From CAUTNA01 sp964371145 (lineage in GTDB: Bacteria > Pseudomonadota > Alphaproteobacteria > Rs-D84), in assembly GCA_964371145.1 (NCBI GenBank), contig CAYJKO010000004.1:1-64000 (forward strand): a stretch of 64,000 nt of DNA. The letters run 5' to 3'. The translations under genes were made by a program, and so were the position numbers. The number at the start of each line of letters is the position of its first letter. Position 1 is the first letter of the stretch. Below are positions 17,371-28,245 of this stretch, piece by piece. The notes below the pieces were generated by a model, which made no database searches, had not been told where the DNA came from, and saw only the letters and a program-made list of their open reading frames with translations.

Positions 17371-18003
17371 TTATCTTAAACGACCTTTTATACCATTTAA
17401 TGCCGAAACTATATCTTTAAATGAATAATCACAGTATTCTGGTTTTTCACCTTTTTCTGAAATCAAAACCGTTGTCATACCCAATTTTTTTGCAACCGCC
17501 AGATTTTTCATATTGTCTTCGAAAAATGCAGATGTTTTTGGATTTACATTTGTTTTTTCAAAAAACAATTCAAATGATTTTAATTCTGGTTTGAAATAAA
17601 AATTTAAATTTGATGGATCTATTTTTAAATCAAAAGAATCTGTCAAATCCATACGTTCCAAAATTTCACCCATTTGTTTCGGATGAGAATTAGTAAATAT
17701 TATTTTTTTGTGATTTATATCATTTAAAATCTTTTTTAATTCAGGATTCGCATTTATGTCAGACATATCACGATTACAAACAAATTGTAAACATCCATCC
17801 CAATTGAAATTTTTTTGACGACGCAAAACATCAAATCCATATTTCATATAATCTTCGATTGAAAAATTTTCTGACCCGAATTCATATTTTTTATCTGTTA
17901 ACATCAAAGTTTTTTGATTTGCTTCTATTTTTTTATCATGACCCAAACTGGCTGGATATAAAGTATCATCCATATCAAAAATCAAAGTATCTATATTTTT
18001 CAT
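17371..18003 (-). CDS. HAD hydrolase, pyrimidine 5'-nucleotidase-like
   Basis: A 210-residue HAD phosphatase. Motif I is IFDMDDTLYP (nucleophile D9 and D11), motif II is IIFTNSH, the Lys region is FKPELKSF and motif IV is AFFEDNMKNL. The DxDxTLYP signature and helical cap after motif I match the SDT1/pyrimidine 5'-nucleotidase group, which removes phosphate from UMP/CMP or damaged nucleotides. AGGAT lies 8 bases before the ATG, and a strong promoter (18034-18061) is upstream. It lies between the two autotransporters with no evident functional link. Confidence 0.8.
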   Translation of the reverse strand: MKNIDTLIFDMDDTLYPASLGHDKKIEANQKTLMLTDKKYEFGSENFSIEDYMKYGFDVLRRQKNFNWDGCLQFVCNRDMSDINANPELKKILNDINHKKIIFTNSHPKQMGEILERMDLTDSFDLKIDPSNLNFYFKPELKSFELFFEKTNVNPKTSAFFEDNMKNLAVAKKLGMTTVLISEKGEKPEYCDYSFKDIVSALNGIKGRLR

Positions 18004-18033
18004 TATATTTTATCCTGTTTTTTTTACGACCGA

Positions 18034-18061
18034 ATACTATCACAATAATTAATAATGTCAA
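18034..18061 (-). promoter_or_regulatory. strong sigma-70-like promoter for the HAD nucleotidase
   Basis: On the minus strand, consensus TTGACA (18061-18056), a 16-base spacer and TAGTAT (18039-18034). Confidence 0.75.
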
Positions 18062-18077
18062 CTTATTTATAACGCAA

Positions 18078-18104
18078 ATAAAAACGCCCAGACGGGCGTT
18101 TTTA
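18078..18104 (-). terminator. terminator of autotransporter 2
   Basis: AAAAACGCCC, loop AGAC/GTCT, GGGCGTTTTT, directly after the stop codon of the 3327-residue gene. A run of T follows on the minus strand. Confidence 0.85.
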
Positions 18105-21100
18105 TTAAAATGTTATATTGGCACCTATTTCTATACCAAAACCTTCTCTGTCGCCGGTCAAAGCTTCGATTTGACCATAACCACGCCATGAATTACCAAA
18201 GTTTTTATTCGCTCCCAATGTATATGACATATATGTTCCATAACCCAAATTGGTCAATTGTGTCGTTTCCGCCATTACATCGTTGCTGTCCATATCATTT
18301 TTATTATATGAAACAGATCCATATGATGACCAGTTACCCGAGAAATATCTTGTCAATTTTAATTCAGTTCCATATTGGAAAGATTTTAAATTTTCTTCTG
18401 ATATATCGATACCCGATGCATTTTCATATTCAGGACGGTTAATTTTCATATAAGTCAAATTAACAATCGGTTGTAATGCCCATTCGTTCGCAGACAACCA
18501 GAAATTATATCCTGTCTGCCCTGCCAATGTTAATGTATTTGACGTTGCTTCTTCATCTCCAAAAGCCGTTGTTCCATTGAATTCAGATTTCGCATATTGA
18601 CCTGCAAATGACCCAAAGAAATTATTGTTAAAGTATCCCAAACGTGAACCGACCACAAAACCGTCTTCTTGTAAATCGCCGCCAACATATTCTTGGGTAG
18701 ATCCATAATAACCCGTATAGAATGACAATACCGCGTTTGTACATTCATAACAATAGATATTCGGAGTATCAACACCCACCAATGTTCCATAATATTGACC
18801 ATTTGGTGAAATACCGTCATTCAAATTCAATTGTTCGTTATAACCATAAGATTTCACCCATACATTTGGTTTATCTTTGTCATAACCATATTCATAGAAA
18901 TGATTTCCCCAAACTCCGTCTTCGCCATTGTCTGCAAAATTTGTCATAACGTTATTAATTATGTGATTTTGTGAAACATTGTTTATTTGTCCCATGACTT
19001 CACCCATTAATATAGCCGGATTGAATTTGTTTGGACCAGAAAAAGACAATTTACCTTCTGACGCCAACAAAGAAGAATCGATATCATATATGTAAATAGG
19101 TGCTTGAGCCTGGGTAAGTCCGCTGTCTATTGTGAAATTACCGCCACCTGTGTTGTCTGTCACGCTGATGGTCACAGGATAATCAAAGTCTGTTAATAAT
19201 ACGATGTCATTGATATTAATTGAACCGGCCCACGCATTATCTGTGTTTATAATGCTGTCAGACCAACGGTTTGCCAAATCTATATCCAAAGACACGTTTA
19301 AATCACCGTTCAATGTCCAATTTGCAGCATTCAAAGTATCACGTGCATTATTGGTCAAATCCAATGTCGGAGCCATTCCAAATGTATTTTCAACAATGAA
19401 ATTTCCGCCTAAGAAATCTGTGTATTCTGTTGGGGTAGGATCCACCAAATCTGGCAATAATGGATCTGGATTCGGGGTAAACACGTCATCTGGACGCAAT
19501 AATTCAATTGTTCCATTATACAATGTTATGTCGCCTGTGTATCCTGCAAATACATCATTTGAAATTACCAATTTACCGGTTGCATTAGCGTCATTATTGA
19601 TATTAATATCACCCGCACCTGTTACATCATCATTAAATTGAACGGAAGACCCCATATCTGATAATATATTCAAATCCCCAGAATTATTCAACGCAACCGT
19701 ATTTCCATCAAACAATATGTCTGCACCATTTGCATTCAAATTTAAAACGCCTGTATTTTCAATTGCAACCGCATTGTTTTTAAACAATACATCCGCAGGC
19801 CCAGATATAATATCTGTCGTACCGTTGTTTTCTATTGCGGTATCAAATCCGACCATATTAGTTTCACGCAAAGCAAATGATTGTCCTGCATTCACAACAA
19901 AACCATTATTATTCGCACCATTCATAGTTTGACCATTTCCATCAACCGTGAAATTAATTCCATTAAATGTTCCCAAATCTGATGTTATATTTAAATCGGA
20001 AGATGATAATGCATACACTTTATCTGCGACATTGGATGCCATTGCGGTTATTAAATTTGCATGTTTGAAATTCATAACACCGGTTGAATTATTAAATGTA
20101 ATCAAATATCCCAAATTATAATCTTCTGTCAATCCGCCAGAAACATCAACAATATTCATTCCCAAAATAGATATTTTAGATGCCAAGATAGAGTTTGTTA
20201 CATTAATATTTTCACCCGTACCGGCCATAGACGCCAAATCAGATGTAATATTTAAATTATCAATTTTTAAATTACCCGTACCACCAACAGATGTTGCCGT
20301 CAAATAATCAGAATCAAGGTTTGCCAAATCAACATCTAAATCGATATTGCTTGTACCTGTTAATGTAACCGTACCAAAATTAACATTTTGGGTTGTTCCG
20401 TTTGCAATATTGATATCGGCATTCGTCGCATTTAAATCAACACCGGATACCACAGACGTGGAATCTATATCCATATCCGTACCAGATTTCAGAGTAATAG
20501 AACCGCCGGTTATATTTTTGTTGATGTCAATGCTGCCTGAATTTACGTTAATATTATTATTTGCAATATTTCCATTGAATATAATGTCTCCATCTGTATT
20601 CAATGTACCGTTACCTGAAACTTCTGCAAAAGTTATTGTATGACCCGCACTTGTTTCTGCATTAAATACAGCGTTGTTTACAATAGAATTATTTAAAACA
20701 GTGTCAGTATTTGTAGCATTTAAATTAATAATAGCATTAGAATTCGCTGAAATAAACGCACCATTAAATCCAGACACCGTACCAACGTCTGTTAATGTTA
20801 ATTCTTGGTTTGCGCCAACGGTCATTCCACCGATATTATTACCGGTTATATTAAACCCATCTGCATCTATTATTAAATTATCTCCACCCATTGCGCCAAT
20901 ATCTGAATTAATTGTTTCGTTACCGAACATATTATATACTTTTTGGGCAAAGTTTTGATTAATGGCTGTTTTTAAATCTGCATATTTAAATTCCAACATA
21001 CCTGTTGTGTTTTCATATCCAACCAAAGCGCCATAATCAACTGTCGAACCGGATGGACGTGTGATATTGCTTGCGATGTTTGAATCCAAAACGACAGAAC

Positions 21101-24100
21101 CTTTGACTATATTATCTGCGATTAAAACAGATGTTTCAATGATGGATGCATCACCCAATATATTCAATGAATCAATAACAATTTTACCGGAACCGGATAC
21201 AGAATTCGCGCTTAACGTATCTGCGCTTGGCGTGCCGGACAAATCAACATCCAATCCAACATTCAAATTAGAATTCAAAGTCAAATCCCCTAAATTTACG
21301 CCATGGATGTCTGAATCTGCCAATTCTAAATTCGTTGCGCCATTAACGCGGAAATTTGCATTATCAAACAAGAATTTGTTTCCCGCCAAAGTAATTGTTG
21401 TACCACCGGACGTTGTAAAGTTACCAGACAAACTGTCTGCTGCATTCGCATTAATTACAAGATTTCCGCCTGTCGAAGCGAAATTACCTGAAAATCCATT
21501 AGCGGCGCTGGACGTTAAATATGTAGTTCCATTTGTTTGTGTAAAGTTGGTGGAAACACCGTCTGAAACAGTTGCATCTATATATAAATCACCCGCTGAT
21601 TTTGAATAAACACCCGCAAAACCGCCACCCGCAACAGTGTTCAAATAAACGTCTCCTGCTGTTTGATTAAATGTACCGGTAAATGAATTTGAGCCAACGT
21701 TCAATGTTAAATCACCTGTTCCTGTTTTTTTAACAATCGCGTCACCATAAACGCCTGATTCCAACGTAACATCATATCCGTTTGCTTCTATATTTAATAT
21801 ACCCGCATCCGCCACTTCGATTGCTTGTTCAAATATTGAATTATAATTATTTGCAATAATGTTTACGGTGCCTTCTGTATAAATTACGTCACCATCAAAA
21901 CCAGATACATTTGCAACATCTTTGAAAGTCAAAGTTTTTGATGGATCAACGCTGACGCCTGTTGCAATATTATCGCCCACAATATCATAACCATTACCAT
22001 TAATAACCAAGCTGTTACCACTCAAAGACAACAAATCAGAAGTAATCATTTCATCGGACAATAATGTATAAGCTTTTGTTTCAACATCAGATAAAATCGC
22101 AGAATTTAATCCATGATACGCAAATGTCAAATCACCTGTTGATTGGCTGTACCCGATAAAATAACCCGAATAATCTTCTGAAACGCCTGTGATTTCAGAT
22201 ACGGTTAAACCAGACAAATCAGTTAAAATATGCCCGCGAACTTCTTCATCTGCAATATTCACAGTTGTTTCAATTTCTGACGCATCTGTTAAAATATTTA
22301 ATTCTGTTAATTTCAAATTACCCGAACCTGTAATATCTGATGCTGTAATTTTGTCAGATGTACCGGCATCTAAATCTATATCTAATATAAGACTTGTTGT
22401 GCCTTTTAATGTTAATACATCAAAATCAACATTTTGGATTTCATCGTTTTTCAAATTAATCGTAGAATCTGTGACATTAGCCGCAATACCTTCAAAAACA
22501 ACATCTTTACCAAAATTTAATTCACCGCCCGCTGTAATAATGAATGTAGAATTTTTAAAATTACCATTGAAATTCAATGTGTCATTCGAATTAATAATAA
22601 CACCCGAATTGTTTAATCCATCAAAAGTAAATTCTCCGGACATGGTCGTAATATAATTTCCAGTTAAATTACCTGAAAATAAAATATCACCCGTCAAATT
22701 CAAATCACCAGAACCTGAAATATCCGATAATTCCATTTTTTTATCATTCGTTGTAATTAAATCCAAATTGCCATCATTTACAATTGTCGCGTCTATAACA
22801 GAATCATGAGTTGACGCATTTATTTCTACGCTTGCATTATCACCATCAATTGTTAAAAATCCGTTATCAAATCCAGTTGAAACCGCAACATTATTCAAAA
22901 CCAATGTTTTGTTATTACCGACAACGATACCGTTTACGGAATTATTACCCATTATATTATGGCCATTACCGTTTATTTCTAATTCAGTTCCATTCAAAGC
23001 ACCTAAATCCATTGTGATGCCTTCGTCCGAATTCATTTCGTACAATTTATCATTAACGCTGGATGATACGGCCGTATTCAAAGTCGCCAAAGCAAAAGAC
23101 AAATTACCATCTGTTTTTTCGTATCCAATTAAATAATTATCATAATCTTCTGATGAAGTCCCACCATTGATAATATTTAAATCTAATTCACCCGCCAAAG
23201 AAATATAATTTTTAACATCGTCGGATGCAATATTAACAGTAACGCTTGGCAACAAAGACAACGCATCGGCCAATATTTGTATATCTGTCAAAATAAATTC
23301 GCCAGAACCTGAAATATTTGATGTAATCAATTTATCAGAAGAATTATTTGATAAATTAATATCCAATCCCCATTCAACGTCATCATTCAATTCGATTTCA
23401 TCAAAAGTATAGCTTTTTACAGAACCATCCAAAGTGTTCAAAGAAGATTCAGCATTAACAATTAATTTTGCGTCATCTATTGTTGTTGCTGCCCCAAAAT
23501 TCAAAGTTCCGCCGTTCAAAGTAATATTTCCATTTGAATATTCATCATTCAAATTAACGATACCGTCATTAATACTTAAATTGCTGAATAACGAATTATT
23601 AAACGTTGTTGTTCCGTAATAAGTATTAACAATAGAACCACTTAACGCGCCGTTAAATATAACTTCACCGGTCTCATTGCTTTCGTCATTAATATTAAAT
23701 ATGCCTGTATTATTTATGGCACCATTGAAAGTAACTTTTCTGTCGGCTGTTGCTTGGACGTATGCCATACCCGCATTTTGTATATCGATTGTATTGCCAG
23801 AAAATAATACGTCAACCCCGTTGTCGGCCGTGATACCCAATGCGCCTGTATTTTGCAGCGCGGTTGTAAATCCGGTTATATTTGCAACTTCACGTAAATG
23901 TAAAGATTTACCGCCCCCCACAATGATTCCCGCCATTGGTGTATTTGCGATAATATCAAATCCGCCACCATCAATCGCCAAACTGACACCTGATAAATTA
24001 CCCGTCAAGCTGTCCAATTTTGCATCTCGTATCATTGCGAATGATTTAGCAGGAACAACCGAAGAGATGGCTGCTTGTAATGTATTAAAATTGAAATCTA

Positions 24101-27100
24101 AATTACCCGTACCATTATTATAAAATATTAACAAACCATCATCCGTTACAGGGATATTCATTTTTGTAACATCAACGTCCGCAGCCAACGAAACATGATT
24201 TTTAAGATTTGCACCCGCAACCGTTACAGATACCGGAATAAAATTCGGATCTTTTGTAATATTAATTTTTGAAATTAACAAGCTGCCCGAACCATCTATT
24301 GTTGTCACATCCAACATATCGCCTGCAACACCTGGATTTTCCAAATTAACATCTAATTCCAGTTTTGTTTCGGAATTATTTAAAAATTTAATCGTATCAA
24401 ATGTATACGAATTTGTCGCACCATTAACAAAAGACAATGTCGCATTTCCATCCAAAGTCAAAGAATCATAAGTCGTCCCTGCACCTGCACCAAATGACAA
24501 TGCAGATTTGATAGATGTATTTTGACTTAAAGCAATATCGCCTGCAAAATCACTGTTTATATATACCATACCGCCTGTTATGTTCAAATCGGACGTTACA
24601 GAATCATTAAAGACAACTGAACCGTTTACAATATTTATATTGTTGGACGCAACCGTGCCATCAAATGTAATTGCACCCAAACCGTCATTGTCATCTGCAT
24701 ATGATACGCCATCTAATTCATTGTTAATATTCAATGTACCCGCACCAGATAAATTACCATCAAATTCAATAGAATTATTCGTATTTGCAGTTATATTTAA
24801 AATATTATTATTAACTATATCTGAATATATAATCGATGCGGTATTTGTATCAACACCCGCCTTATCATATGTATTTGCAGTTAAATTAATTGTTCCCAAA
24901 TTATTTGTAATAAATCCGCCGGTAAAATTAAACACATTACCCAAATTATTATATGTCGCGACTTTGCCGGATGCATATGACGCACCACCGAAATTATTTC
25001 CATCAATATTATAACCATTTCCATTTACAATTAACGAATTTCCGAACATCGCACCCAAATCACGGGAAACATTTTCCAATTGGGTCATACTATAAACTTT
25101 TTGTGCAATATTATTTGCAACCGCACTGTTTAAATCACCGTATGTAAATGTCAAATGACCCAAAGCGCTGTCATATCCAATTAAATTTTCATATAATACG
25201 GAAGAACCAGCCGGATTTGTGACATTAACAGAATTCGACAAAACAATTGATTCACGCAATGTATCATCCGCAATTTGAACGGATGTTCCAATTGAATCCG
25301 CATCGGACATAATATTTACATCAGATATAATAATTTTATAATCATCCGGATTTACCAAAACCGTTGCATCCAGAAAGTCTGCCGATTGGGTTGCATTTTG
25401 AAAATCAACGTCCAAATGATAATTCATGTCCCCATTTAATGTCAATGTTGTAATATTTGTATTTTGTATAACCCCGTTCATCGCGTCTAATGCTGTGTCC
25501 GCATCAAAAGAAACATTTGATGAACTTAAAAAATCGCCGATTGTTATATCACGCGCACCAACACCTGTGTACCCAGATGCAGTATACGTATTTTCTTCGC
25601 CCAATACCAATGTACCAGCTTTTATGTTTATATTTGTTTTGTCAAAAAAGTTATTTACAACAAAACGACCGGCCGTGCCAGATGTGCTATCAAAATTTAT
25701 ATTATTACCTGCCAAAGAATATGCAGCTATCCCGTCGTTGAAAATGACATCATATCCATTATTTGCAGTTATGTTTATTATTGCACCATTACCTAAATAT
25801 ATCGCGCTGTCATTTGATTTTACACCATTATAATTTCCAGAAAAATACATATCATCTGTATTCGCCAACAATCCAACCGTTGATGTACCATTTAAAAATA
25901 TAGCACCACCGAACAAAGATGTTGAACTTCCAGACGTCGTTGTATAATTATCAAAGAAATTTCCAGATATATTTGTTATTTCCGTACCAGAAGATAAATA
26001 TATCGCACCACCGTACGAAAACGTCGTTTTAGATGACGTGAAATTACCGATAAAATCTGCTTCGATTAAATCGAATTTAGAACCGCTTGCAGTATAAATC
26101 GCACCACCGTATGCGGCATTGGCCGTTGAAAGCGCTGAATTATTGCCAAATGAACCCGATATATCGCCGATTGTAGAAGTGGCTGCATTATAAATTGCAC
26201 CACCCGCTGCATATGACGCGCTGGACGTTACATAATTATTTTTAAAATCACCATCAATAGAATCTATCACAGAATTATTGTAATTAAATACGGCACCACC
26301 ACCCGCGTAACTGCCAGAAGAACTTGTATAATTACCAATAAAATCTGCATTTAACACATCGATTAAACCAGCATTCCAATTCGCAATTGCGCCACCGTCA
26401 GCATAACCCGAACTGGTTACAATATAATTACCGTTAAAGGTTGTATCAGAAATACTTAAATCGCCAAAATTCACAATAGCGCCACCATATCTGGAAGCCC
26501 CGCTGATTACATAATTATTTGAAAATGTTGAATTTGTAAGATTTAAATCACCCGCGACAGAATTGTAAATCGCACCACCGGATTTAGAATAGTTTCCATC
26601 ATATATACCGGTTGCGTTTGTAATTGTACCCGCATTATAAAGCGCACCACCGTATGAATAGCCAGAAGAATCTGTATAATTCGCATAAAAATTGGCATTC
26701 AAATCATTTATAGTCGACGAATTATAAATCGCACCGCCATACGCACCAGAACCGGCCGATATTGCATAATTTCCTATAAAATTAAGGTTTTCTGTATCGG
26801 TAATTACCCCATTATTATAATTATAAATTACCCCACCGCGCGCACTACTTGTACCGGCGGACGCATAATTCGTATTAAAGTTGACATTTGACATTGATTT
26901 AATTGTCGCATTATCATTATAAATTACGCCACCGAATGCAGATGTGCCACCGGATAAATAATTTCCGACAAACGAACTGTTTTTGATGCTATCAATTGTT
27001 GATTTTGTACCATTATAAATTGACGATCCGTATGTGGCTGCGTCAGACACACTGCGGTTATTTATAAAGCTGGCGGATATCGTTCCGATTTCGCCACCAA

Positions 27101-28088
27101 CACCGTTCGAATTCCAGTTTGCATTATATATCGCTGAACCCTCGGCTTCTATTAAATTAGTTTGAACAACATTGTCGATAAAATTACCGGTTATATTTTC
27201 AATACGCGCATATTCCATATTATAAACAATCGCGCGACTGTCTTTGGTAGAATTAATATAATTTCCGATAAAATCCCCGGATATGGTACCGATTGTCGAA
27301 AAATCGCCGGCAGTCCCCATTCGATTTTCAATAACCAACGCACCAACAGGATTTACACTGTATGAACCGTTTCCGACAAAATCCCCTGTAATAGAACCAA
27401 TATCACCACCACCACGATTTGAAATCACCGCCCCAACAAGAGCATTGGTCGAAACCGCAATTGGACTGGAAGAATAATTACCTATAAAACTACCATTAAT
27501 GCTGTCGATTGTACCTAAATTATATAACGCCGCACCCGCAATAGAAGAACCATCTGTAATCGTTTTTTGATTTCCGATAAAATCACCATTGATTTCGCCA
27601 ATTTTAAACCCCTTGGCATTATAAATCGCCGTACCCAAAGTATCGTTCGTCGCGGTCAAACCGATAAAGCTGTGATTAATGTCGACGCCGGCCGTGGATG
27701 TATTTACAAATCTTTTATTTAACGTGGGATCAACATATGCCGCGACATCATAATTCACACCGAATTGCGGTGTTGTTGGGGCAACCGTATTTAAAACTTT
27801 ATTACCTTTTGAGTCCACACCCCATTGCAAATAAATATTAGCGGTTGTACCATCGCCCAACGTTCTATTTACAATATTCCAATCATATGATATGTTATAT
27901 TCTGTAATGGTATTGTCTGCATTTAAAAAAGAATAAACCAAATCACCAGGCACCGAACCCGTATCTGTAAATTTAAGATCGTACGAGGATTGCGTACCCA
28001 AAGTCGGAGTATATGAAATAGTTGCACCATTTGCCGCGTATGTAAATACGCTGGACACGAAAAACACTGATAATACTGAAAATTTCAT
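18105..28088 (-). CDS. giant autotransporter 2 with repeated passenger modules
   Basis: 3327 residues, the largest gene here. A signal peptide ends near residue 20 (FTYAANGA). Residues about 150-850 carry roughly twenty repeats of the type GDFIGNY...GGAIYN (variants GGVIYN, SSIYN), a beta-helix passenger. Six longer modules follow, marked by segments like AVANNIAQKVYSM near residues 990, 1345, 1680, 2000, 2380 and 2690; each also contains a GYxxxTGxLxF strand and an INGNGxxIxGN strand. The barrel begins near 3054 (DGVWGNHFY) and ends in GANITF. The barrel is clearly paralogous to that of the gene at 7311 (shared GQYYG, GVDTP and LxEDGFVxG segments). AGAGGGG is the ribosome-binding site. Ligand and function are unknown. 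Confidence 0.9.
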   Translation of the reverse strand: MKFSVLSVFFVSSVFTYAANGATISYTPTLGTQSSYDLKFTDTGSVPGDLVYSFLNADNTITEYNISYDWNIVNRTLGDGTTANIYLQWGVDSKGNKVLNTVAPTTPQFGVNYDVAAYVDPTLNKRFVNTSTAGVDINHSFIGLTATNDTLGTAIYNAKGFKIGEINGDFIGNQKTITDGSSIAGAALYNLGTIDSINGSFIGNYSSSPIAVSTNALVGAVISNRGGGDIGSITGDFVGNGSYSVNPVGALVIENRMGTAGDFSTIGTISGDFIGNYINSTKDSRAIVYNMEYARIENITGNFIDNVVQTNLIEAEGSAIYNANWNSNGVGGEIGTISASFINNRSVSDAATYGSSIYNGTKSTIDSIKNSSFVGNYLSGGTSAFGGVIYNDNATIKSMSNVNFNTNYASAGTSSARGGVIYNYNNGVITDTENLNFIGNYAISAGSGAYGGAIYNSSTINDLNANFYANYTDSSGYSYGGALYNAGTITNATGIYDGNYSKSGGAIYNSVAGDLNLTNSTFSNNYVISGASRYGGAIVNFGDLSISDTTFNGNYIVTSSGYADGGAIANWNAGLIDVLNADFIGNYTSSSGSYAGGGAVFNYNNSVIDSIDGDFKNNYVTSSASYAAGGAIYNAATSTIGDISGSFGNNSALSTANAAYGGAIYTASGSKFDLIEADFIGNFTSSKTTFSYGGAIYLSSGTEITNISGNFFDNYTTTSGSSTSLFGGAIFLNGTSTVGLLANTDDMYFSGNYNGVKSNDSAIYLGNGAIINITANNGYDVIFNDGIAAYSLAGNNINFDSTSGTAGRFVVNNFFDKTNINIKAGTLVLGEENTYTASGYTGVGARDITIGDFLSSSNVSFDADTALDAMNGVIQNTNITTLTLNGDMNYHLDVDFQNATQSADFLDATVLVNPDDYKIIISDVNIMSDADSIGTSVQIADDTLRESIVLSNSVNVTNPAGSSVLYENLIGYDSALGHLTFTYGDLNSAVANNIAQKVYSMTQLENVSRDLGAMFGNSLIVNGNGYNIDGNNFGGASYASGKVATYNNLGNVFNFTGGFITNNLGTINLTANTYDKAGVDTNTASIIYSDIVNNNILNITANTNNSIEFDGNLSGAGTLNINNELDGVSYADDNDGLGAITFDGTVASNNINIVNGSVVFNDSVTSDLNITGGMVYINSDFAGDIALSQNTSIKSALSFGAGAGTTYDSLTLDGNATLSFVNGATNSYTFDTIKFLNNSETKLELDVNLENPGVAGDMLDVTTIDGSGSLLISKINITKDPNFIPVSVTVAGANLKNHVSLAADVDVTKMNIPVTDDGLLIFYNNGTGNLDFNFNTLQAAISSVVPAKSFAMIRDAKLDSLTGNLSGVSLAIDGGGFDIIANTPMAGIIVGGGKSLHLREVANITGFTTALQNTGALGITADNGVDVLFSGNTIDIQNAGMAYVQATADRKVTFNGAINNTGIFNINDESNETGEVIFNGALSGSIVNTYYGTTTFNNSLFSNLSINDGIVNLNDEYSNGNITLNGGTLNFGAATTIDDAKLIVNAESSLNTLDGSVKSYTFDEIELNDDVEWGLDINLSNNSSDKLITSNISGSGEFILTDIQILADALSLLPSVTVNIASDDVKNYISLAGELDLNIINGGTSSEDYDNYLIGYEKTDGNLSFALATLNTAVSSSVNDKLYEMNSDEGITMDLGALNGTELEINGNGHNIMGNNSVNGIVVGNNKTLVLNNVAVSTGFDNGFLTIDGDNASVEINASTHDSVIDATIVNDGNLDLITTNDKKMELSDISGSGDLNLTGDILFSGNLTGNYITTMSGEFTFDGLNNSGVIINSNDTLNFNGNFKNSTFIITAGGELNFGKDVVFEGIAANVTDSTINLKNDEIQNVDFDVLTLKGTTSLILDIDLDAGTSDKITASDITGSGNLKLTELNILTDASEIETTVNIADEEVRGHILTDLSGLTVSEITGVSEDYSGYFIGYSQSTGDLTFAYHGLNSAILSDVETKAYTLLSDEMITSDLLSLSGNSLVINGNGYDIVGDNIATGVSVDPSKTLTFKDVANVSGFDGDVIYTEGTVNIIANNYNSIFEQAIEVADAGILNIEANGYDVTLESGVYGDAIVKKTGTGDLTLNVGSNSFTGTFNQTAGDVYLNTVAGGGFAGVYSKSAGDLYIDATVSDGVSTNFTQTNGTTYLTSSAANGFSGNFASTGGNLVINANAADSLSGNFTTSGGTTITLAGNKFLFDNANFRVNGATNLELADSDIHGVNLGDLTLNSNLNVGLDVDLSGTPSADTLSANSVSGSGKIVIDSLNILGDASIIETSVLIADNIVKGSVVLDSNIASNITRPSGSTVDYGALVGYENTTGMLEFKYADLKTAINQNFAQKVYNMFGNETINSDIGAMGGDNLIIDADGFNITGNNIGGMTVGANQELTLTDVGTVSGFNGAFISANSNAIINLNATNTDTVLNNSIVNNAVFNAETSAGHTITFAEVSGNGTLNTDGDIIFNGNIANNNINVNSGSIDINKNITGGSITLKSGTDMDIDSTSVVSGVDLNATNADINIANGTTQNVNFGTVTLTGTSNIDLDVDLANLDSDYLTATSVGGTGNLKIDNLNITSDLASMAGTGENINVTNSILASKISILGMNIVDVSGGLTEDYNLGYLITFNNSTGVMNFKHANLITAMASNVADKVYALSSSDLNITSDLGTFNGINFTVDGNGQTMNGANNNGFVVNAGQSFALRETNMVGFDTAIENNGTTDIISGPADVLFKNNAVAIENTGVLNLNANGADILFDGNTVALNNSGDLNILSDMGSSVQFNDDVTGAGDININNDANATGKLVISNDVFAGYTGDITLYNGTIELLRPDDVFTPNPDPLLPDLVDPTPTEYTDFLGGNFIVENTFGMAPTLDLTNNARDTLNAANWTLNGDLNVSLDIDLANRWSDSIINTDNAWAGSININDIVLLTDFDYPVTISVTDNTGGGNFTIDSGLTQAQAPIYIYDIDSSLLASEGKLSFSGPNKFNPAILMGEVMGQINNVSQNHIINNVMTNFADNGEDGVWGNHFYEYGYDKDKPNVWVKSYGYNEQLNLNDGISPNGQYYGTLVGVDTPNIYCYECTNAVLSFYTGYYGSTQEYVGGDLQEDGFVVGSRLGYFNNNFFGSFAGQYAKSEFNGTTAFGDEEATSNTLTLAGQTGYNFWLSANEWALQPIVNLTYMKINRPEYENASGIDISEENLKSFQYGTELKLTRYFSGNWSSYGSVSYNKNDMDSNDVMAETTQLTNLGYGTYMSYTLGANKNFGNSWRGYGQIEALTGDREGFGIEIGANITF

Positions 28089-28123
28089 ATATTTATATCC
28101 CCTCTCTATAAAAATTCATTTTC

Positions 28124-28151
28124 ATTATATCAGAAACGACAATATTTTCAA
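28124..28151 (-). promoter_or_regulatory. sigma-70-like promoter for autotransporter 2
   Basis: On the minus strand, TTGAAA (28151-28146), a 16-base spacer and TATAAT (28129-28124), about 36 bases before the ATG. Confidence 0.7.
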
Positions 28152-28189
28152 AGAATTTTCGTAAAAAATTATTGTCTTTTTTTTAAAAA

Positions 28190-28220
28190 CTGGACGAGTT
28201 ATTTATTTTTTTGCTATGAT
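28190..28220 (+). promoter_or_regulatory. -10 element deciding the start of the spermidine-synthase-like gene
   Basis: TATGAT (28215-28220) with a weak CTGGAC (28190-28195) at 19-base spacing. It overlaps the first in-frame ATG at 28216, so that codon would lie before the transcript start. The usable start is downstream. Confidence 0.45.
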
Positions 28221-28245
28221 ACCGACAGAAAAAAAAGGAATGAAA

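Noticed and set aside
28216..28245. ATG at 28216 as the start of the spermidine-synthase-like gene
   Set aside because: The codon lies within the -10 element TATGAT, so it would not be in the transcript.
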